From NCBI GenBank assembly GCA_902628925.1, contig CACOPA010000004.1:55629-119628 (forward strand): a stretch of 64,000 bases of DNA, written 5' to 3'. The stretch comes from an uncultured SAR86 cluster bacterium. Its GTDB lineage: Bacteria > Pseudomonadota > Gammaproteobacteria > Magnimaribacterales > D2472. The notes beneath the pieces were generated by a model. The model made no database searches, was not told the origin of the DNA, and was given only the letters and a program-made list of their open reading frames with translations. Of the stretch, positions 15,449-25,806 are shown one piece after another; position 1 is the stretch's first letter, and each line of letters opens with the position of its first letter. Position numbers and translations under genes: made by a program.

Positions 15449-16942
15449 ATGAAGACACTAGGTTTAATCTTTCCTGATCAACTTTCCGAAAAAAATCCCA
15501 TCATTCAGTTGTCAAAGGAAAATTATGAGGTACTTTTCTTTGAACCTTTGGATGTTTTTTTTGATCATAATCATCACAAGCAAAAATTAGTATTTTTGTT
15601 TTCTTCCATGAGGCATTTTTTTAAAGGTTTTAATGCTAAAAATCTCCATTATGTTTCAATAACTAAAGGCAAAAAGAATGGAATGTCTAATATTTTAGAA
15701 GACTTTATTGCTAAACAAAAAATTAATATTTTAGAAATTATTCAACCAAGTGATCATAAAACATTGACTCAGCTAACTCTGCTTGCATCAAAACTTAATA
15801 TAGAATTAGTAATTCATAAAGATCCTAAATTCATATGTTCAATCGATGAATTTAATACATGGGCAGATAATCGAAAATCATTAATACTAGAATATTTCTA
15901 CCGCTCGATAAGAAAAAAAAATGGAATACTCATGGATGGATCCGTCCCACTCGAAGGTAAATGGAATTTTGATTCAATGAATCGAAATAGTATTAAAAAA
16001 CTTACTGAAGTTCCAGAAGAAAGGCTGACTTTTAAGACTGACGATCTTTCCATTGAAGTCATGGTAGATGTAGAGAAAATTTTTCCTAAAAATTTGGGTA
16101 AGTTGGATAATTTCAACTGGGCTGTAACACACAGGGATGCAAAAAAAAGTTTTATCCACTTTCTTGAAAAATATTTCAAATTGTACGGAGATTTTCAAGA
16201 TGCAATTGATAAAAAAGATTCAAAACTTTTTCATAGCTTATGTTCTCCATATTTTAATGCTGGATTACTAGATCCAATGGAATGCATACTTTTAGCGGAA
16301 GATTACTATAGGGATCACAAGAAAAATATTCCAATAAATGCTGCTGAAGGTTTGGTTCGCCAAATAATTGGCTGGCGTGAATTTATCTACGGTGTTTATT
16401 GGAGAAATATGCCCGAATATAAATCATTAAATTATTGGAATCATAAAAATCAGCTTAAAGACTGTTGGTATGATGGAACAACAGGGATACCACCACTAGA
16501 TGATGCAATCAGTCAGTCACATGATCTAGCTTATACACATCACATAAATCGATTAATGATCATCTCAAATATGATGAATTTATGTAGAGTTGATCCGTCT
16601 CATATGTATGAATGGTTTATGGAGATGTATATTGATTCAGCAGACTGGGTCATGGTGCCAAATGTTTATGGCATGGGTACATTTGCTGATGGGGGTATTT
16701 TTTCAACAAAGCCATATATCTGTGGATCAAGTTACATGTTAAAAATGTCAAACTATAAAAAAGATGTTTGGTGTGACATTGTTGATGGTCTTTATTGGAA
16801 ATTTATTTCAGATAATGAGGAATTCTTTAAATCAAATCCAAGATTAGGTTTGATGGTTAACGCGCTCAAGAAAATAAAAGAAGACAGAAAGACACATATT
16901 TTTAACGAAGCAGAAAGATTTATAGATCTCGTTACAAAATAA
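15449..16942 (+). CDS. Photolyase/cryptochrome of the FeS-BCP ((6-4) photolyase-like) family lacking the cluster cysteines
   Basis: A 497-residue protein of the prokaryotic (6-4) photolyase (PhrB/FeS-BCP) family. The N-terminal half is the Rossmann-like domain (LGLIFPDQLSEKNP). The helical FAD domain has the conserved catalytic HHINR at residues 364-368, matching the His-His-x-x-Arg of PhrB. NVYGMGTFADGGIFSTKPY is also intact. In known members four cysteines bind a 4Fe-4S cluster. Here the position before the His pair reads GIPPLDD with no Cys, and the C-terminal Cys-rich loop is shortened to YKKDVWCDIVDGLYW with a single Cys. It therefore probably folds without a cluster. DNA repair or light sensing are both possible. 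It is the last gene of a three-gene run. Confidence 0.85.
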   Translation: MKTLGLIFPDQLSEKNPIIQLSKENYEVLFFEPLDVFFDHNHHKQKLVFLFSSMRHFFKGFNAKNLHYVSITKGKKNGMSNILEDFIAKQKINILEIIQPSDHKTLTQLTLLASKLNIELVIHKDPKFICSIDEFNTWADNRKSLILEYFYRSIRKKNGILMDGSVPLEGKWNFDSMNRNSIKKLTEVPEERLTFKTDDLSIEVMVDVEKIFPKNLGKLDNFNWAVTHRDAKKSFIHFLEKYFKLYGDFQDAIDKKDSKLFHSLCSPYFNAGLLDPMECILLAEDYYRDHKKNIPINAAEGLVRQIIGWREFIYGVYWRNMPEYKSLNYWNHKNQLKDCWYDGTTGIPPLDDAISQSHDLAYTHHINRLMIISNMMNLCRVDPSHMYEWFMEMYIDSADWVMVPNVYGMGTFADGGIFSTKPYICGSSYMLKMSNYKKDVWCDIVDGLYWKFISDNEEFFKSNPRLGLMVNALKKIKEDRKTHIFNEAERFIDLVTK

Positions 16943-16986
16943 GTTTGTCTAATTATTAGCAGGTTTTTATTTAAATCATTCTTATT

Positions 16987-18624
16987 TTAATTGTCATATT
17001 GTTTAAGTGATGAGTCTCTAATTGATCTAAATTCATTTCCTTCATACCAATTTGGCCACATATTATTGTTAGATAAGCCTAAAGAAATATCGTAGATTGA
17101 ATCAATAGATTGAATGAGGCCATCCACGTCCCAATCCTCAGAATATTCATCTGCTACATTGTGATAAGCATTTTTTCTATAATTTTCCTCAAGAATTAAA
17201 CCTGCGGCCTTGCCACCGTTTACAAGATCTGAGCCGCCATCTGCATAAAGCATTGGGACGCCTCTTTTTGCAAAGCTGATATGATCAGATCTGTAGAAGT
17301 ACCCTTTTTCAGGGTTTGGGTCTGGGTTTATATATCTACCTTCTTTTGATAATTGCTCTTCCAGAAGGTCTTCAAGTTCTGACGCTCCATAACCAATGAC
17401 TACAACATCATTAGTTTTTCCAGTTGGGATAATTCCATCAAAATTAAAACCAGCAACAATATTATTTAAATTTATTGGTGGGTACTCAGCAAAATACTCT
17501 GATCCTAAAAGGCCTGATTCTTCTAATGTAACGAACAAAAATAGTTGAGATCTTTCAGTATTTGTTCTTGCAAACCGACTAGCTAGATCTAATAGCGCAG
17601 AAACTCCAGTTGCATTATCAATAGCACCGTTTGCAATAATGTCATCTGATCCAAGATTGTCTAAGATACCGAGATGGTCCCAATGGGCAGTGTATAAAAT
17701 AAATTCATCTGGCCTGGTTGAGCCTACATGCAAACCAGCAATGTTATGAGAAGTCAGATAATCCACATTGTTAAAAATTTCAGTGGAAAGCCTCATCCCT
17801 CTAAGTTCAAATGCACGAAACGTATCTGATAAAGCTATCTCTTTTAAACTATCGTAATTAAAGCCTGTGAAGTCTATTAAGTTAGAAAATACATCATGAG
17901 GAATCCATGCTTCAATTAGTGCTCTGCTCAAACCAAGATCTTCTCTAGTCAGGTCAAGCTGAGGGCCCTGCCATGAGTTTTCAACTGTAGACCATGGATA
18001 TGCAGCTGCATCTTCTTCATGAAGAATAATTACACCAGCAGCACCCTGTCTTGCAGCTTCCTCAAATTTATACGTCCATCTTCCATAGTAAGTCATTGAT
18101 TTACCATTAAAAAGTCTTAATTTTCCAGTATCAAATCCAGGATCATTTATAAGCATCACAACAGTTTTTCCACGAACATCAATTCCCTCGTAGTCATTCC
18201 AGCTATACTCAGGTGCAACAATCCCGTAACCTACAAAGACAAGCTGACTATCTCTTAATTTTCGGTATTCTTTTGCATGTTTTGTCCAAAAAACAATTTC
18301 TTTTCCAGTGTTTAATTTTCTGTCCTGACCTCTAAAACTAAGAGTCACGTATGATTGATTCTTCAAGGTAATTTGTGTCGCGGGAACCTCAACAAAATAG
18401 CTATTTCCTAATGGTTCAATGTCTAATTTCTTAAGTTGATCTGCAATATAATTTTTTGTGAGTTGGCCTCCATTGGTTCCAGGCTTTCTACCTTCGAATT
18501 CGTCCGATGATAGTGTGCTAATCCATTCGCGTAATTGACCTTCCGTGTCGGTTACTTCATTTGAGCAGCTATAGCAAAGCAGAATAGCTGCACATACGCA
18601 TGCAATATTATTTAATTTATACAT
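16987..18624 (-). CDS. M28 family metallopeptidase lipoprotein with PA domain
   Basis: A 545-residue zinc aminopeptidase or carboxypeptidase. The lipobox LLCYSC near residue 20 makes it a lipoprotein. After an N-terminal segment comes a protease-associated domain (VFVGYGIVAPEYSWNDYEG to GAAGVIILHEEDAAAYP). The M28 domain has zinc and catalytic motifs YTAHWDHLG, GAIDNATGVSALLDLA, LEESGLLGSEYFA, FNFDG and YRSDHISFAKRGVP. All five ligand positions are present. It acts on peptides at the cell envelope. It converges on the photolyase gene across 44 bp and diverges from the M16 peptidase gene. With the M16 and DUF885 proteins it points to a peptide-feeding lifestyle. Confidence 0.9.
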   Translation of the reverse strand: MYKLNNIACVCAAILLCYSCSNEVTDTEGQLREWISTLSSDEFEGRKPGTNGGQLTKNYIADQLKKLDIEPLGNSYFVEVPATQITLKNQSYVTLSFRGQDRKLNTGKEIVFWTKHAKEYRKLRDSQLVFVGYGIVAPEYSWNDYEGIDVRGKTVVMLINDPGFDTGKLRLFNGKSMTYYGRWTYKFEEAARQGAAGVIILHEEDAAAYPWSTVENSWQGPQLDLTREDLGLSRALIEAWIPHDVFSNLIDFTGFNYDSLKEIALSDTFRAFELRGMRLSTEIFNNVDYLTSHNIAGLHVGSTRPDEFILYTAHWDHLGILDNLGSDDIIANGAIDNATGVSALLDLASRFARTNTERSQLFLFVTLEESGLLGSEYFAEYPPINLNNIVAGFNFDGIIPTGKTNDVVVIGYGASELEDLLEEQLSKEGRYINPDPNPEKGYFYRSDHISFAKRGVPMLYADGGSDLVNGGKAAGLILEENYRKNAYHNVADEYSEDWDVDGLIQSIDSIYDISLGLSNNNMWPNWYEGNEFRSIRDSSLKQYDN

Positions 18625-18654
18625 AAGAATATTTTAACTTAAGCGAATAGAAAA

Positions 18655-18683
18655 TTTTCAATTCTCATTAGAATCACTATAAT
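18655..18683 (+). promoter_or_regulatory. Sigma-70-type promoter for the M16 peptidase
   Basis: TTTTCA at 18655-18660 (four of six to consensus), a 17-bp spacer and a perfect TATAAT at 18678-18683 precede the M16 gene by about 42 bp. The divergent M28 gene leaves the same gap. Confidence 0.5.
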
Positions 18684-18724
18684 TGTTGATCGTTTTTTTA
18701 TTTCATCCGCTTTATGGGGTTTAT

Positions 18725-21457
18725 ATGCTTAAAAAATTATCTATTTATTTCATAGGTTTTTTCTTATCTGTAAGTATCTTCGCTTACACATCAGATAATG
18801 AAAATTCTATACCTGAGATTAATTATTCAAAATTTACACTTGATAACGGTTTAACCGTAATTGTCCATGAGGATAGAAAAGTTCCAATGGTAGCAGTGAA
18901 CATTTGGTATCACGTTGGTTCCAAAAATGAAAAAGAAGGTAAAACGGGATTCGCTCATTTATTTGAACACTTAATGTTTAATGGAACTGAAAACTATAAC
19001 TCCGAATATTTTGAGCCATTTGAAAAAATAGGTTCAACTGATCAAAACGGTACAACAAATTCTGATAGAACGAATTATTTTCAAAACGTTCCAACCAATG
19101 CCCTTGATTTAGCTTTATGGATGGAATCTGATCGAATGGGCCACCTGCTTGGTGTTGTGGATCAAGAAAAACTGGATGAACAACGTGGTGTTGTTCAAAA
19201 TGAGAAAAGACAGGGTGAGAATAGACCGTATGGAAAATCTTTTGATCGTATTTCAAATGGCGCCTATCCAAAAGGACATCCTTATTCATGGACAACAATC
19301 GGTTCAATGGAGGACCTTGATGCAGCATCATTAGATGATGTTAAAGAATGGTTTAAAACTTACTACGGTCCAAATAATGCTGTTCTTGTTCTGGCTGGAG
19401 ATATTGATTTAGAAACTGCTAAAGCAAAGGCGCAAGAGTATTTTGGTGATATCCCACCCGGACCACCATTAACTAAACCCAGTAAGTGGATAGGGAAAAG
19501 ATCTGAGGAAAAAAGAGAGATCATGCTTGATAACGTACCTCAAACAGTAATTTATAAAGTATGGAATACGCCCCCCGCTAATACCATCGAGGAAGTTCAT
19601 TTGGACTTAGCTGCCAGCGTTTTTAGTGATCAAAAAAATTCTCCCTTATACAAAGACTTGGTTTATGACCAACAAGTTTCCACTGGTGTTTCAGCTTTTT
19701 ACTTTGGTAGAGAGATATCAGGTTTATTCTATATTGCTGCTGATGTTGCACCTGGGGTAGATCCAGATGTTGTCGAGGAAGCATTAGATGAATCGATAGC
19801 AAATTATTTAAAAAAAGGTCCTGATAAAGATCTTCTAGAAGCTGAAAAAACGAAAACTTATGCAGGCTACATTAGAGGCTTACAAAGAATTGGTGGCTTT
19901 GGAGGAAAGTCGGATATTTTAGCAACCTGTGAAACATATACTGGTGAACCTGACTGTTATAAAACATACCTTGAAAATCTTCTAGATACATCATCCAAAG
20001 ATATTAAAACTACTCTTAGCAATTGGATTGACGACACAGCATATGTTCTTACTATCATGCCTGAACAAAAATTATCAGTTAATAAAAATGGAGTTGATAG
20101 ATCAAAAGGCATACCCTACCCAACCTCAAGCGTTAGCTATCAATTCCCAGATATTGAATCAGCTACTCTATCTAATGGTTCAAAAATCTATCTTGCTCAA
20201 AGGGATGGTTTGCCCCTGGTGCAAATGACAATTCTGCTCTCAAGTGGATTTGCTGAGGAAGATCTAAATGAGCTGGGTTATACAAATTTTATGATGGATA
20301 TGCTTAATGAGGGCACAAAAAATTATTCAGCACTAGAATTTGATGCTGCACTAAATGCAATTGGATCAAGCATAAGCTACGGATCAGGATTAGACTCATC
20401 TTATGTTGGAGTTTCATCGCTTAAAGGCAGTTTCTCTGATACTTTGGACTTGGTTGTTGAGTCCCTCGAGAATCCGCTGTTTGAAGATTCAGAAATTTCT
20501 CGCTTACAAAAACAAAGGCTTGCGGGAATTAAACAAGAAGAAAATCAACCTAGAGCAATTGCTTACAGGAAAATTGGAAAGATTCTTTACGGCGAGAACC
20601 ATCCATATGGAAAACCTCTTACAGGTACTGGTACTACAGAAACAATAGAGAATATTTCAAGAGATGCCCTGGTAGAGGTTTATATGCGTGTGATTAATTC
20701 AAATAATGCTTCCTACTTGATCGTTGGCAACATCAATCTTGAAGAGGCAAAAGATATGCTTGAAAGTAAATTTGGTAATTGGGAAAGTGAAGCATCACAA
20801 CAAAAACTGAGTTTATTCAATGTTAATTTACCAAAATCAAGAAAGGTCTTTCTCATAGATAAACCCAATGCAATTCAATCGTATATTGTTGCAGGTCAAT
20901 TGCTTCCGCCTACTGGTTCGGATGATGAAATTCTTATGGAGTACATGAATTATGCCATTGGGGGTTCATTTACCTCGAGACTGAATATGAACCTTAGAGA
21001 AGATAAAAGTTGGTCATATGGGGTCAGAAATAGATTGGCAGATGCTAAAGGTCAAAGATCAATACTGGTTAATGCACCGGTTCAGACTGATAAAACAGCA
21101 GATTCCATTAAAGAAATCATAAAAGAATTTGATTATTATCTTGGTGATCAGCCTATAAGGTACGATGAACTTGAAAAAGCAAAGTCATCCAAAACATTAA
21201 GACTTCCAGGAAGGTTTGAAACTTTGGGTTCTTTATTGGGCGGAATGACAAATATTGTTCAATATGACAGAAGTCTAAATTATCTGGATGAACTTTCTAG
21301 CCTTTATAGTGAACCAACTCTTGAGGAGGTTCAAAATACTGCTAGAAAATATTTAAAGCCAAATCAATGGTCTTGGCTAATAGTTGGAGATCTAAAAGAA
21401 ATTGAATCTGAAGTAAGAGCCTTAAATTTAGGTGAAGTAGAAATTATTTCAAATTAA
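18725..21457 (+). CDS. Exported M16 (pitrilysin/insulinase) family peptidase
   Basis: A 910-residue periplasmic zinc peptidase from ATG 18725, preceded by TATGGGG; upstream TTG codons are in frame but unlikely. Signal peptide MLKKLSIYFIGFFLSVSIFA. The first M16 unit has the inverted zinc motif HLFEH at residues 78-82 and the downstream Glu in EQRGVVQNEKRQ. The second unit, from about residue 470 (LSNGSKIYLAQRDGLPL), lacks HxxEH and is the usual inactive half. The pair is fused in one chain as in pitrilysin-type enzymes. It would degrade peptides in the periplasm. The P450 gene follows after 10 bp. Confidence 0.92.
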   Translation: MLKKLSIYFIGFFLSVSIFAYTSDNENSIPEINYSKFTLDNGLTVIVHEDRKVPMVAVNIWYHVGSKNEKEGKTGFAHLFEHLMFNGTENYNSEYFEPFEKIGSTDQNGTTNSDRTNYFQNVPTNALDLALWMESDRMGHLLGVVDQEKLDEQRGVVQNEKRQGENRPYGKSFDRISNGAYPKGHPYSWTTIGSMEDLDAASLDDVKEWFKTYYGPNNAVLVLAGDIDLETAKAKAQEYFGDIPPGPPLTKPSKWIGKRSEEKREIMLDNVPQTVIYKVWNTPPANTIEEVHLDLAASVFSDQKNSPLYKDLVYDQQVSTGVSAFYFGREISGLFYIAADVAPGVDPDVVEEALDESIANYLKKGPDKDLLEAEKTKTYAGYIRGLQRIGGFGGKSDILATCETYTGEPDCYKTYLENLLDTSSKDIKTTLSNWIDDTAYVLTIMPEQKLSVNKNGVDRSKGIPYPTSSVSYQFPDIESATLSNGSKIYLAQRDGLPLVQMTILLSSGFAEEDLNELGYTNFMMDMLNEGTKNYSALEFDAALNAIGSSISYGSGLDSSYVGVSSLKGSFSDTLDLVVESLENPLFEDSEISRLQKQRLAGIKQEENQPRAIAYRKIGKILYGENHPYGKPLTGTGTTETIENISRDALVEVYMRVINSNNASYLIVGNINLEEAKDMLESKFGNWESEASQQKLSLFNVNLPKSRKVFLIDKPNAIQSYIVAGQLLPPTGSDDEILMEYMNYAIGGSFTSRLNMNLREDKSWSYGVRNRLADAKGQRSILVNAPVQTDKTADSIKEIIKEFDYYLGDQPIRYDELEKAKSSKTLRLPGRFETLGSLLGGMTNIVQYDRSLNYLDELSSLYSEPTLEEVQNTARKYLKPNQWSWLIVGDLKEIESEVRALNLGEVEIISN

Positions 21458-21467
21458 GCTAGTAAAG

Positions 21468-22826
21468 ATGACCGTATCAATCTCAAACGAAGTTATAAAA
21501 ACTATTATTAATAAGCCGGCTTATGATGAAATATTTAATCATAATATTCCTCACCCCTTAACTGACCTTCAATTATTTACTAAAGGTCAGCCCTTTGAGA
21601 TATTTGATGAGTACAGACTTAATGCTCCTGTCCATTTTCATGAACCTGCTGAATATGATAATGATCCAGGCTTTTGGTCACTTACGAGATACGAAGATAT
21701 TCAATATGTCTCAATGAATCCTAAAATTTTTTCATCGCAAATTTGCACAGGAACTTTGATGACACTTGGTCAAGAGGATAGACGCCATCCTAAACTTTGG
21801 AGAAGCTCAATAGATCATATGCTTAACCTAGATGGTGATTTACATATCAATCTCAGAAAAGAACATATGCCTTTCTTTAAACCTGGTTATGTAGAAGAAT
21901 TACATAAAAAAGTTTCATCAAAAATCTCAGAACTTCTAGATAATATAGCTCCAATGGGAAAATGTAACTTGGTGCATGAATTCTCTCAGCAATTACCCAT
22001 CTATACACTTTCTGAAATTCTTGGAATCCCTGAATCTGACAGGCAAAAATTAGTTACTTGGATGGAGTTTCTTGAATTAGCTCAACATCTTCAGGCTGAA
22101 TCATACAGAAAAGAATTAGAAGGCGAATCCTTGGATAGTCCCGATCAAAATATGATCGACATGTTTAACGCTATGGTTGATGAGATGTTTGAATATGGCA
22201 GAGATATTTTAAATAAAAAGAGGCAATTTCCTGAAAATGATTTGTTGTCAGCTATTGCAAATGCAGAATTAGAAGGAGAAAAACTTAGTGATGAGTTCTT
22301 AGATGGGTCATGGTTATTGATTATCTTTGCTGGAAACGATACCACTAGAAATACACTCAGTGGTGCAATAAAACTTCTTACTGAAAATCCTAGGCAAAAA
22401 GAAAAACTTCTTAATAACTTTGATCTTTTACCTAATTTTGTTCAAGAATCCATAAGAATGATCAGTCCAGTTATACACATGAGAAGAACCACTAAGGTAG
22501 ATACTCAGGTAGGTGAGCAAAAAATGGGAGCCGGAGAAAAAATTATAATGTGGTATGGTGCTGCAAACAGGGACCCAAGCATCTTTGAAAACCCAAATGA
22601 ATTTAATATTGAAAGACCAAATGCCGATAAGCATCTTGCTTTTGGGATTGGGAGACATACCTGCCTTGGCAAACCTATTGCTCTAATGCAATTACAAGAA
22701 GCCTACAAGCAGATTTTACAAAGATTTCCGGACATGAAGTATGACGGAGAATGGAAAATTGCACCGAATAACTTTGTTCATGCTATACAGGAAATGCCTG
22801 TCACTTTTACTCCAGAATCTAATTAA
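21468..22826 (+). CDS. Cytochrome P450
   Basis: A 452-residue soluble bacterial P450. The I-helix motif AGNDTT has D291 and T292/T293, for oxygen activation. ExxR is E327-R330. The haem loop FGIGRHTCLG places the thiolate ligand at C399. No membrane anchor is present, so it needs a separate ferredoxin and reductase, which are not in this window. Length and motifs fit the class I families that oxidise steroids, terpenes or fatty acids. It follows the M16 peptidase by 10 bp and overlaps the convergent DUF2237 gene by 8 bp. Hydroxylation of a lipid or isoprenoid is likely, and the KstD-like operon at 1-6 kb may be related. Confidence 0.93.
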   Translation: MTVSISNEVIKTIINKPAYDEIFNHNIPHPLTDLQLFTKGQPFEIFDEYRLNAPVHFHEPAEYDNDPGFWSLTRYEDIQYVSMNPKIFSSQICTGTLMTLGQEDRRHPKLWRSSIDHMLNLDGDLHINLRKEHMPFFKPGYVEELHKKVSSKISELLDNIAPMGKCNLVHEFSQQLPIYTLSEILGIPESDRQKLVTWMEFLELAQHLQAESYRKELEGESLDSPDQNMIDMFNAMVDEMFEYGRDILNKKRQFPENDLLSAIANAELEGEKLSDEFLDGSWLLIIFAGNDTTRNTLSGAIKLLTENPRQKEKLLNNFDLLPNFVQESIRMISPVIHMRRTTKVDTQVGEQKMGAGEKIIMWYGAANRDPSIFENPNEFNIERPNADKHLAFGIGRHTCLGKPIALMQLQEAYKQILQRFPDMKYDGEWKIAPNNFVHAIQEMPVTFTPESN

Positions 22827-23187
22827 GATCTAAAGCAAAATTCTGCAAAATATCTAAATCTATAACACTTAGAGCTTCTTGATGAGTTCTTCGTAGGTAG
22901 AGTTTTGGTGCTGATGCGTGTTGGTATGCTTCCAACCAACGCATACTGCATAAACACCATGCATCACCTTCGTTTAAACCAGGAAAATTGAATTCAGGTC
23001 TTGGGGTTGATAAATCATTACCTTTCGATTTAGAAAATTCTAAAAAATCCTTTGTCATCAGCGCACAAACTAAATGAAGTCCGTGATCTAAAGGATGATG
23101 GCTGCAAAAACCATCTCTTGTAAATCCAGTGATTGGATTGGTGCAACATTCACTAATTTCCTCACCAAATATATTCAACTGCGACAT
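22819..23187 (-). CDS. DUF2237 family protein
   Basis: A 122-residue protein from ATG at 23187; the longer frame upstream adds 47 unconserved residues that would run into the clpB promoter region. The DUF2237 (COG3651) signature is clear: NIFGEEISECCTNPITGF, then TRDGFC, a run ending VCALMTKDFLEFSKSKGNDLS, and PGLNEGDAWCLC. Several conserved Cys and His residues could bind a metal. Function is unknown. The gene diverges from clpB with 63 bp between starts and overlaps the P450 3' end. Confidence 0.85.
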   Translation of the reverse strand: MSQLNIFGEEISECCTNPITGFTRDGFCSHHPLDHGLHLVCALMTKDFLEFSKSKGNDLSTPRPEFNFPGLNEGDAWCLCSMRWLEAYQHASAPKLYLRRTHQEALSVIDLDILQNFALDLN

Positions 23188-23215
23188 TTTCACATTATAG
23201 GTTTTGTTACATAGA

Positions 23216-23243
23216 TTTGAAAAAATATTTATTAGCCATACAT
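23216..23243 (+). promoter_or_regulatory. Possible heat-shock (sigma-32-like) promoter of clpB
   Basis: TTTGAAA at 23216-23222 and CCATACAT at 23236-23243, spaced 13 bp, resemble the CTTGAAA / CCCCATnT pair of sigma-32 promoters. The match is partial, and the start codon would lie very close to the transcription start. Chaperone genes of this type are usually heat-shock regulated. Confidence 0.3.
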
Positions 23244-23250
23244 ATGGTAT

Positions 23251-25806
23251 ATGGATGTAAATAAATTTACTGAATCCGCAAGAAATTGCGTAATGCGTGC
23301 GCAAGGCAAAGCTCTTGCCTATGATCATAATATTATCAAGCCCTTACATCTACTTAGTGCTCTAAGTGAAGAGCAGATGATAAAAGAAATTTTAAGTTCA
23401 AATAAAATTGAGTCTGAGGGTCTGATTAGCTCTATCGAAAGCAATTTAAAAGATTTACCCTCCTCTAACTCATCCCAACTTCAAGGAATCGATAGAGATT
23501 CTTTAAAAATATTTCAAGAATCTGAAAAATTTATGTCTAGACTGGGAGATCAATTTGTCTCAATTGATAATTTATTTCTACAAACACTTAAATCAGGTTC
23601 ATCTGAAATTGATAATGTTAATAGGAAAAACTCCATCAATGTTCAAGCCATAGAACAATACATTATTAAAAATAGAAGCGGGCAAAGGGTTGAATCAGAA
23701 ACAGGAGAGAATACATTAAATTCTCTTGATAAATTTACTATTGACATAACTGAGCTTGCTCAATTAGGAAAGCTTGACCCAGTAATTGGTCGAAATGAAG
23801 AGATTAGACGTGCTATGCAAGTCTTGTCTCGAAGAACTAAAAACAATCCTGTCCTGATTGGAGAGCCAGGAGTAGGAAAAACTGCAATTGTTGAAGGCAT
23901 CGCACAAAGAATTATTGATCATGATGTTCCTGAGGGGCTTAAAAATAAACGTTTACTTTCTCTGGATATGGCAGGCCTCCTTGCAGGGTCAAAATATCGC
24001 GGTGAATTTGAAGAAAGACTTAAATCTGTACTTGATCAAATAAAGAAAATGCAAGGTGAGGTAATTTTGTTTCTTGATGAGCTACATACGCTTGTAGGTG
24101 CTGGTAAAATTGATGGAGCAATGGATGCGTCTAATATGCTTAAACCAGCTTTAGCGAGAGGCGAACTTCACATGATAGGTGCAACTACCCTTGATGAATA
24201 TAGGCAATACATTGAAAAAGATGCTGCATTGGCAAGAAGATACCAAACAGTATTAATTGATGAGCCCACCATGGATGATGCTGTATCAATTTTAAGAGGT
24301 CTTAAAGAGAAATATGAGATGCATCATGGTGTTCAAATTAAAGATGAGTCTTTAGTTTCGGCAGTTAATCTTTCTTCAAGATATATCAATGATAGATTTT
24401 TGCCCGATAAAGCTATTGATCTTATTGATGAAGCAGCGTCATTAATCCGTATGCAAGCAGATAGCAAGCCTGAAGATCTTGAGCTAATTGATAGAAAAAT
24501 AATGCAATTAAAAATAGAAAAAGAAGCTTTATCAAAAGAGACAAGTAAAAAATCAAAAAAAAGATTAGAAGAGATAAGTGATCAACTAGCAAAACTTGAA
24601 TCAGAATCATTAGATTTATCAAGCAGATGGAACTCTCAAAAAGAAAAAATTAACTCCGTTCAAAAAATACGTGAAGATCTTGATAAAGCAAAGCTGGATC
24701 TTTTAACTGCTGAACGAAATCAAGATTGGACTCGTGCAGGAGAAATTAAATATGGAACCATACCTAATTTAGAGGAAGCTATTGTTAATTCTGAAAAACT
24801 ATCCAAGGATGCACTGATCAATGAAATGGTTACTGAAGGAGATGTAGCTCAAGTTGTTCAAAGATGGACTGGTATCCCGGTTTCAAATTTATTAGAGGAA
24901 GAAAAAGATCGACTGTTACAAATTGAAGAATACTTAAATAAAAAAGTTATAGGTCAAAAAAAACCTATTGAATCAATAGCCAATGCAATTAGAAGAACCA
25001 GAGCTGGACTTCAATCAGCAAACAGACCTATAGGTTCATTTATGTTCTTAGGACCCACAGGAGTAGGAAAAACTGAACTTTCAAAAGCTTTAGCTAAGTA
25101 TCTTTTCAATGATAAGGCATCCATGACTAGAATAGACATGTCAGAATATATGGAAAAACATTCGGTATCTCGCATGATTGGTTCGCCTCCTGGATATGTT
25201 GGTTATGAGCAGGGAGGCTCCTTAACTGAAAGCATTAGAAGGAAGCCTTACCAAATAATCTTGCTGGATGAGATTGAAAAAGCTCATCCTGATATTTTTA
25301 ACGTCCTTCTTCAAGTCCTAGACGATGGCAGGCTTACTGATGGACAAGGCCGAACAGTTGATTTTTCAAACACCCTTCTAATTATGACCTCTAATGTAGG
25401 AGCAGAACTCTACCCTAGTGATAAGCCAGTTTCAGATTCAATTAAAAATAAAATTAATGATGAAGTTAATAAATCTTTTAGACCAGAATTTTTAAATAGA
25501 ATTGATGACATTCTAATCTTTAACTCATTAAACCAAAGTCATTTAAAAGAAATTGTTGAATTGCAAATTGAAGAAATGAATGATTTATTAGTATCTCAAG
25601 ACTTAGTATTAAAAATTAATGACAAGGCTAAGGAATGGTTACTAAAAAAAGGTTTTGATAGTAAATTTGGAGCTCGGCCAATGAGAAGAACATTAGAAAA
25701 ATATATACAAAACCCTTTATCTGAAATGATAATTCAGGAAAAAATAAAAAATGGTGATACTATTTCCGTTTCAGCAAATGATTTTGGACTAGAGTTCAAA
25801 ACTTAA
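23251..25806 (+). CDS. clpB: ATP-dependent chaperone ClpB
   Basis: An 851-residue Hsp100 disaggregase. It has an N-terminal Clp repeat domain (residues 1-145), nucleotide-binding domain 1 with Walker A GEPGVGKT at 204-211, the long coiled-coil middle domain (about 400-520, rich in Lys/Glu heptads), and nucleotide-binding domain 2 with Walker A GPTGVGKT at 601-608. The second-domain pore loop [13 protein letters not shown] and the [14 protein letters not shown] sensor-2 region are present. The middle domain and absence of a ClpP-docking tripeptide mark ClpB rather than ClpA. It works with DnaK to rescue aggregated proteins. Its 3' end overlaps the convergent MBL gene by 18 bp. Confidence 0.97.
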   Translation: MDVNKFTESARNCVMRAQGKALAYDHNIIKPLHLLSALSEEQMIKEILSSNKIESEGLISSIESNLKDLPSSNSSQLQGIDRDSLKIFQESEKFMSRLGDQFVSIDNLFLQTLKSGSSEIDNVNRKNSINVQAIEQYIIKNRSGQRVESETGENTLNSLDKFTIDITELAQLGKLDPVIGRNEEIRRAMQVLSRRTKNNPVLIGEPGVGKTAIVEGIAQRIIDHDVPEGLKNKRLLSLDMAGLLAGSKYRGEFEERLKSVLDQIKKMQGEVILFLDELHTLVGAGKIDGAMDASNMLKPALARGELHMIGATTLDEYRQYIEKDAALARRYQTVLIDEPTMDDAVSILRGLKEKYEMHHGVQIKDESLVSAVNLSSRYINDRFLPDKAIDLIDEAASLIRMQADSKPEDLELIDRKIMQLKIEKEALSKETSKKSKKRLEEISDQLAKLESESLDLSSRWNSQKEKINSVQKIREDLDKAKLDLLTAERNQDWTRAGEIKYGTIPNLEEAIVNSEKLSKDALINEMVTEGDVAQVVQRWTGIPVSNLLEEEKDRLLQIEEYLNKKVIGQKKPIESIANAIRRTRAGLQSANRPIGSFMFLGPTGVGKTELSKALAKYLFNDKASMTRIDMSEYMEKHSVSRMIGSPPGYVGYEQGGSLTESIRRKPYQIILLDEIEKAHPDIFNVLLQVLDDGRLTDGQGRTVDFSNTLLIMTSNVGAELYPSDKPVSDSIKNKINDEVNKSFRPEFLNRIDDILIFNSLNQSHLKEIVELQIEEMNDLLVSQDLVLKINDKAKEWLLKKGFDSKFGARPMRRTLEKYIQNPLSEMIIQEKIKNGDTISVSANDFGLEFKT

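Noticed and set aside
23188..23328. Longer N-terminus of the DUF2237 protein
   Set aside because: It would run across the clpB start and adds unconserved sequence; ATG 23187 gives the family length.
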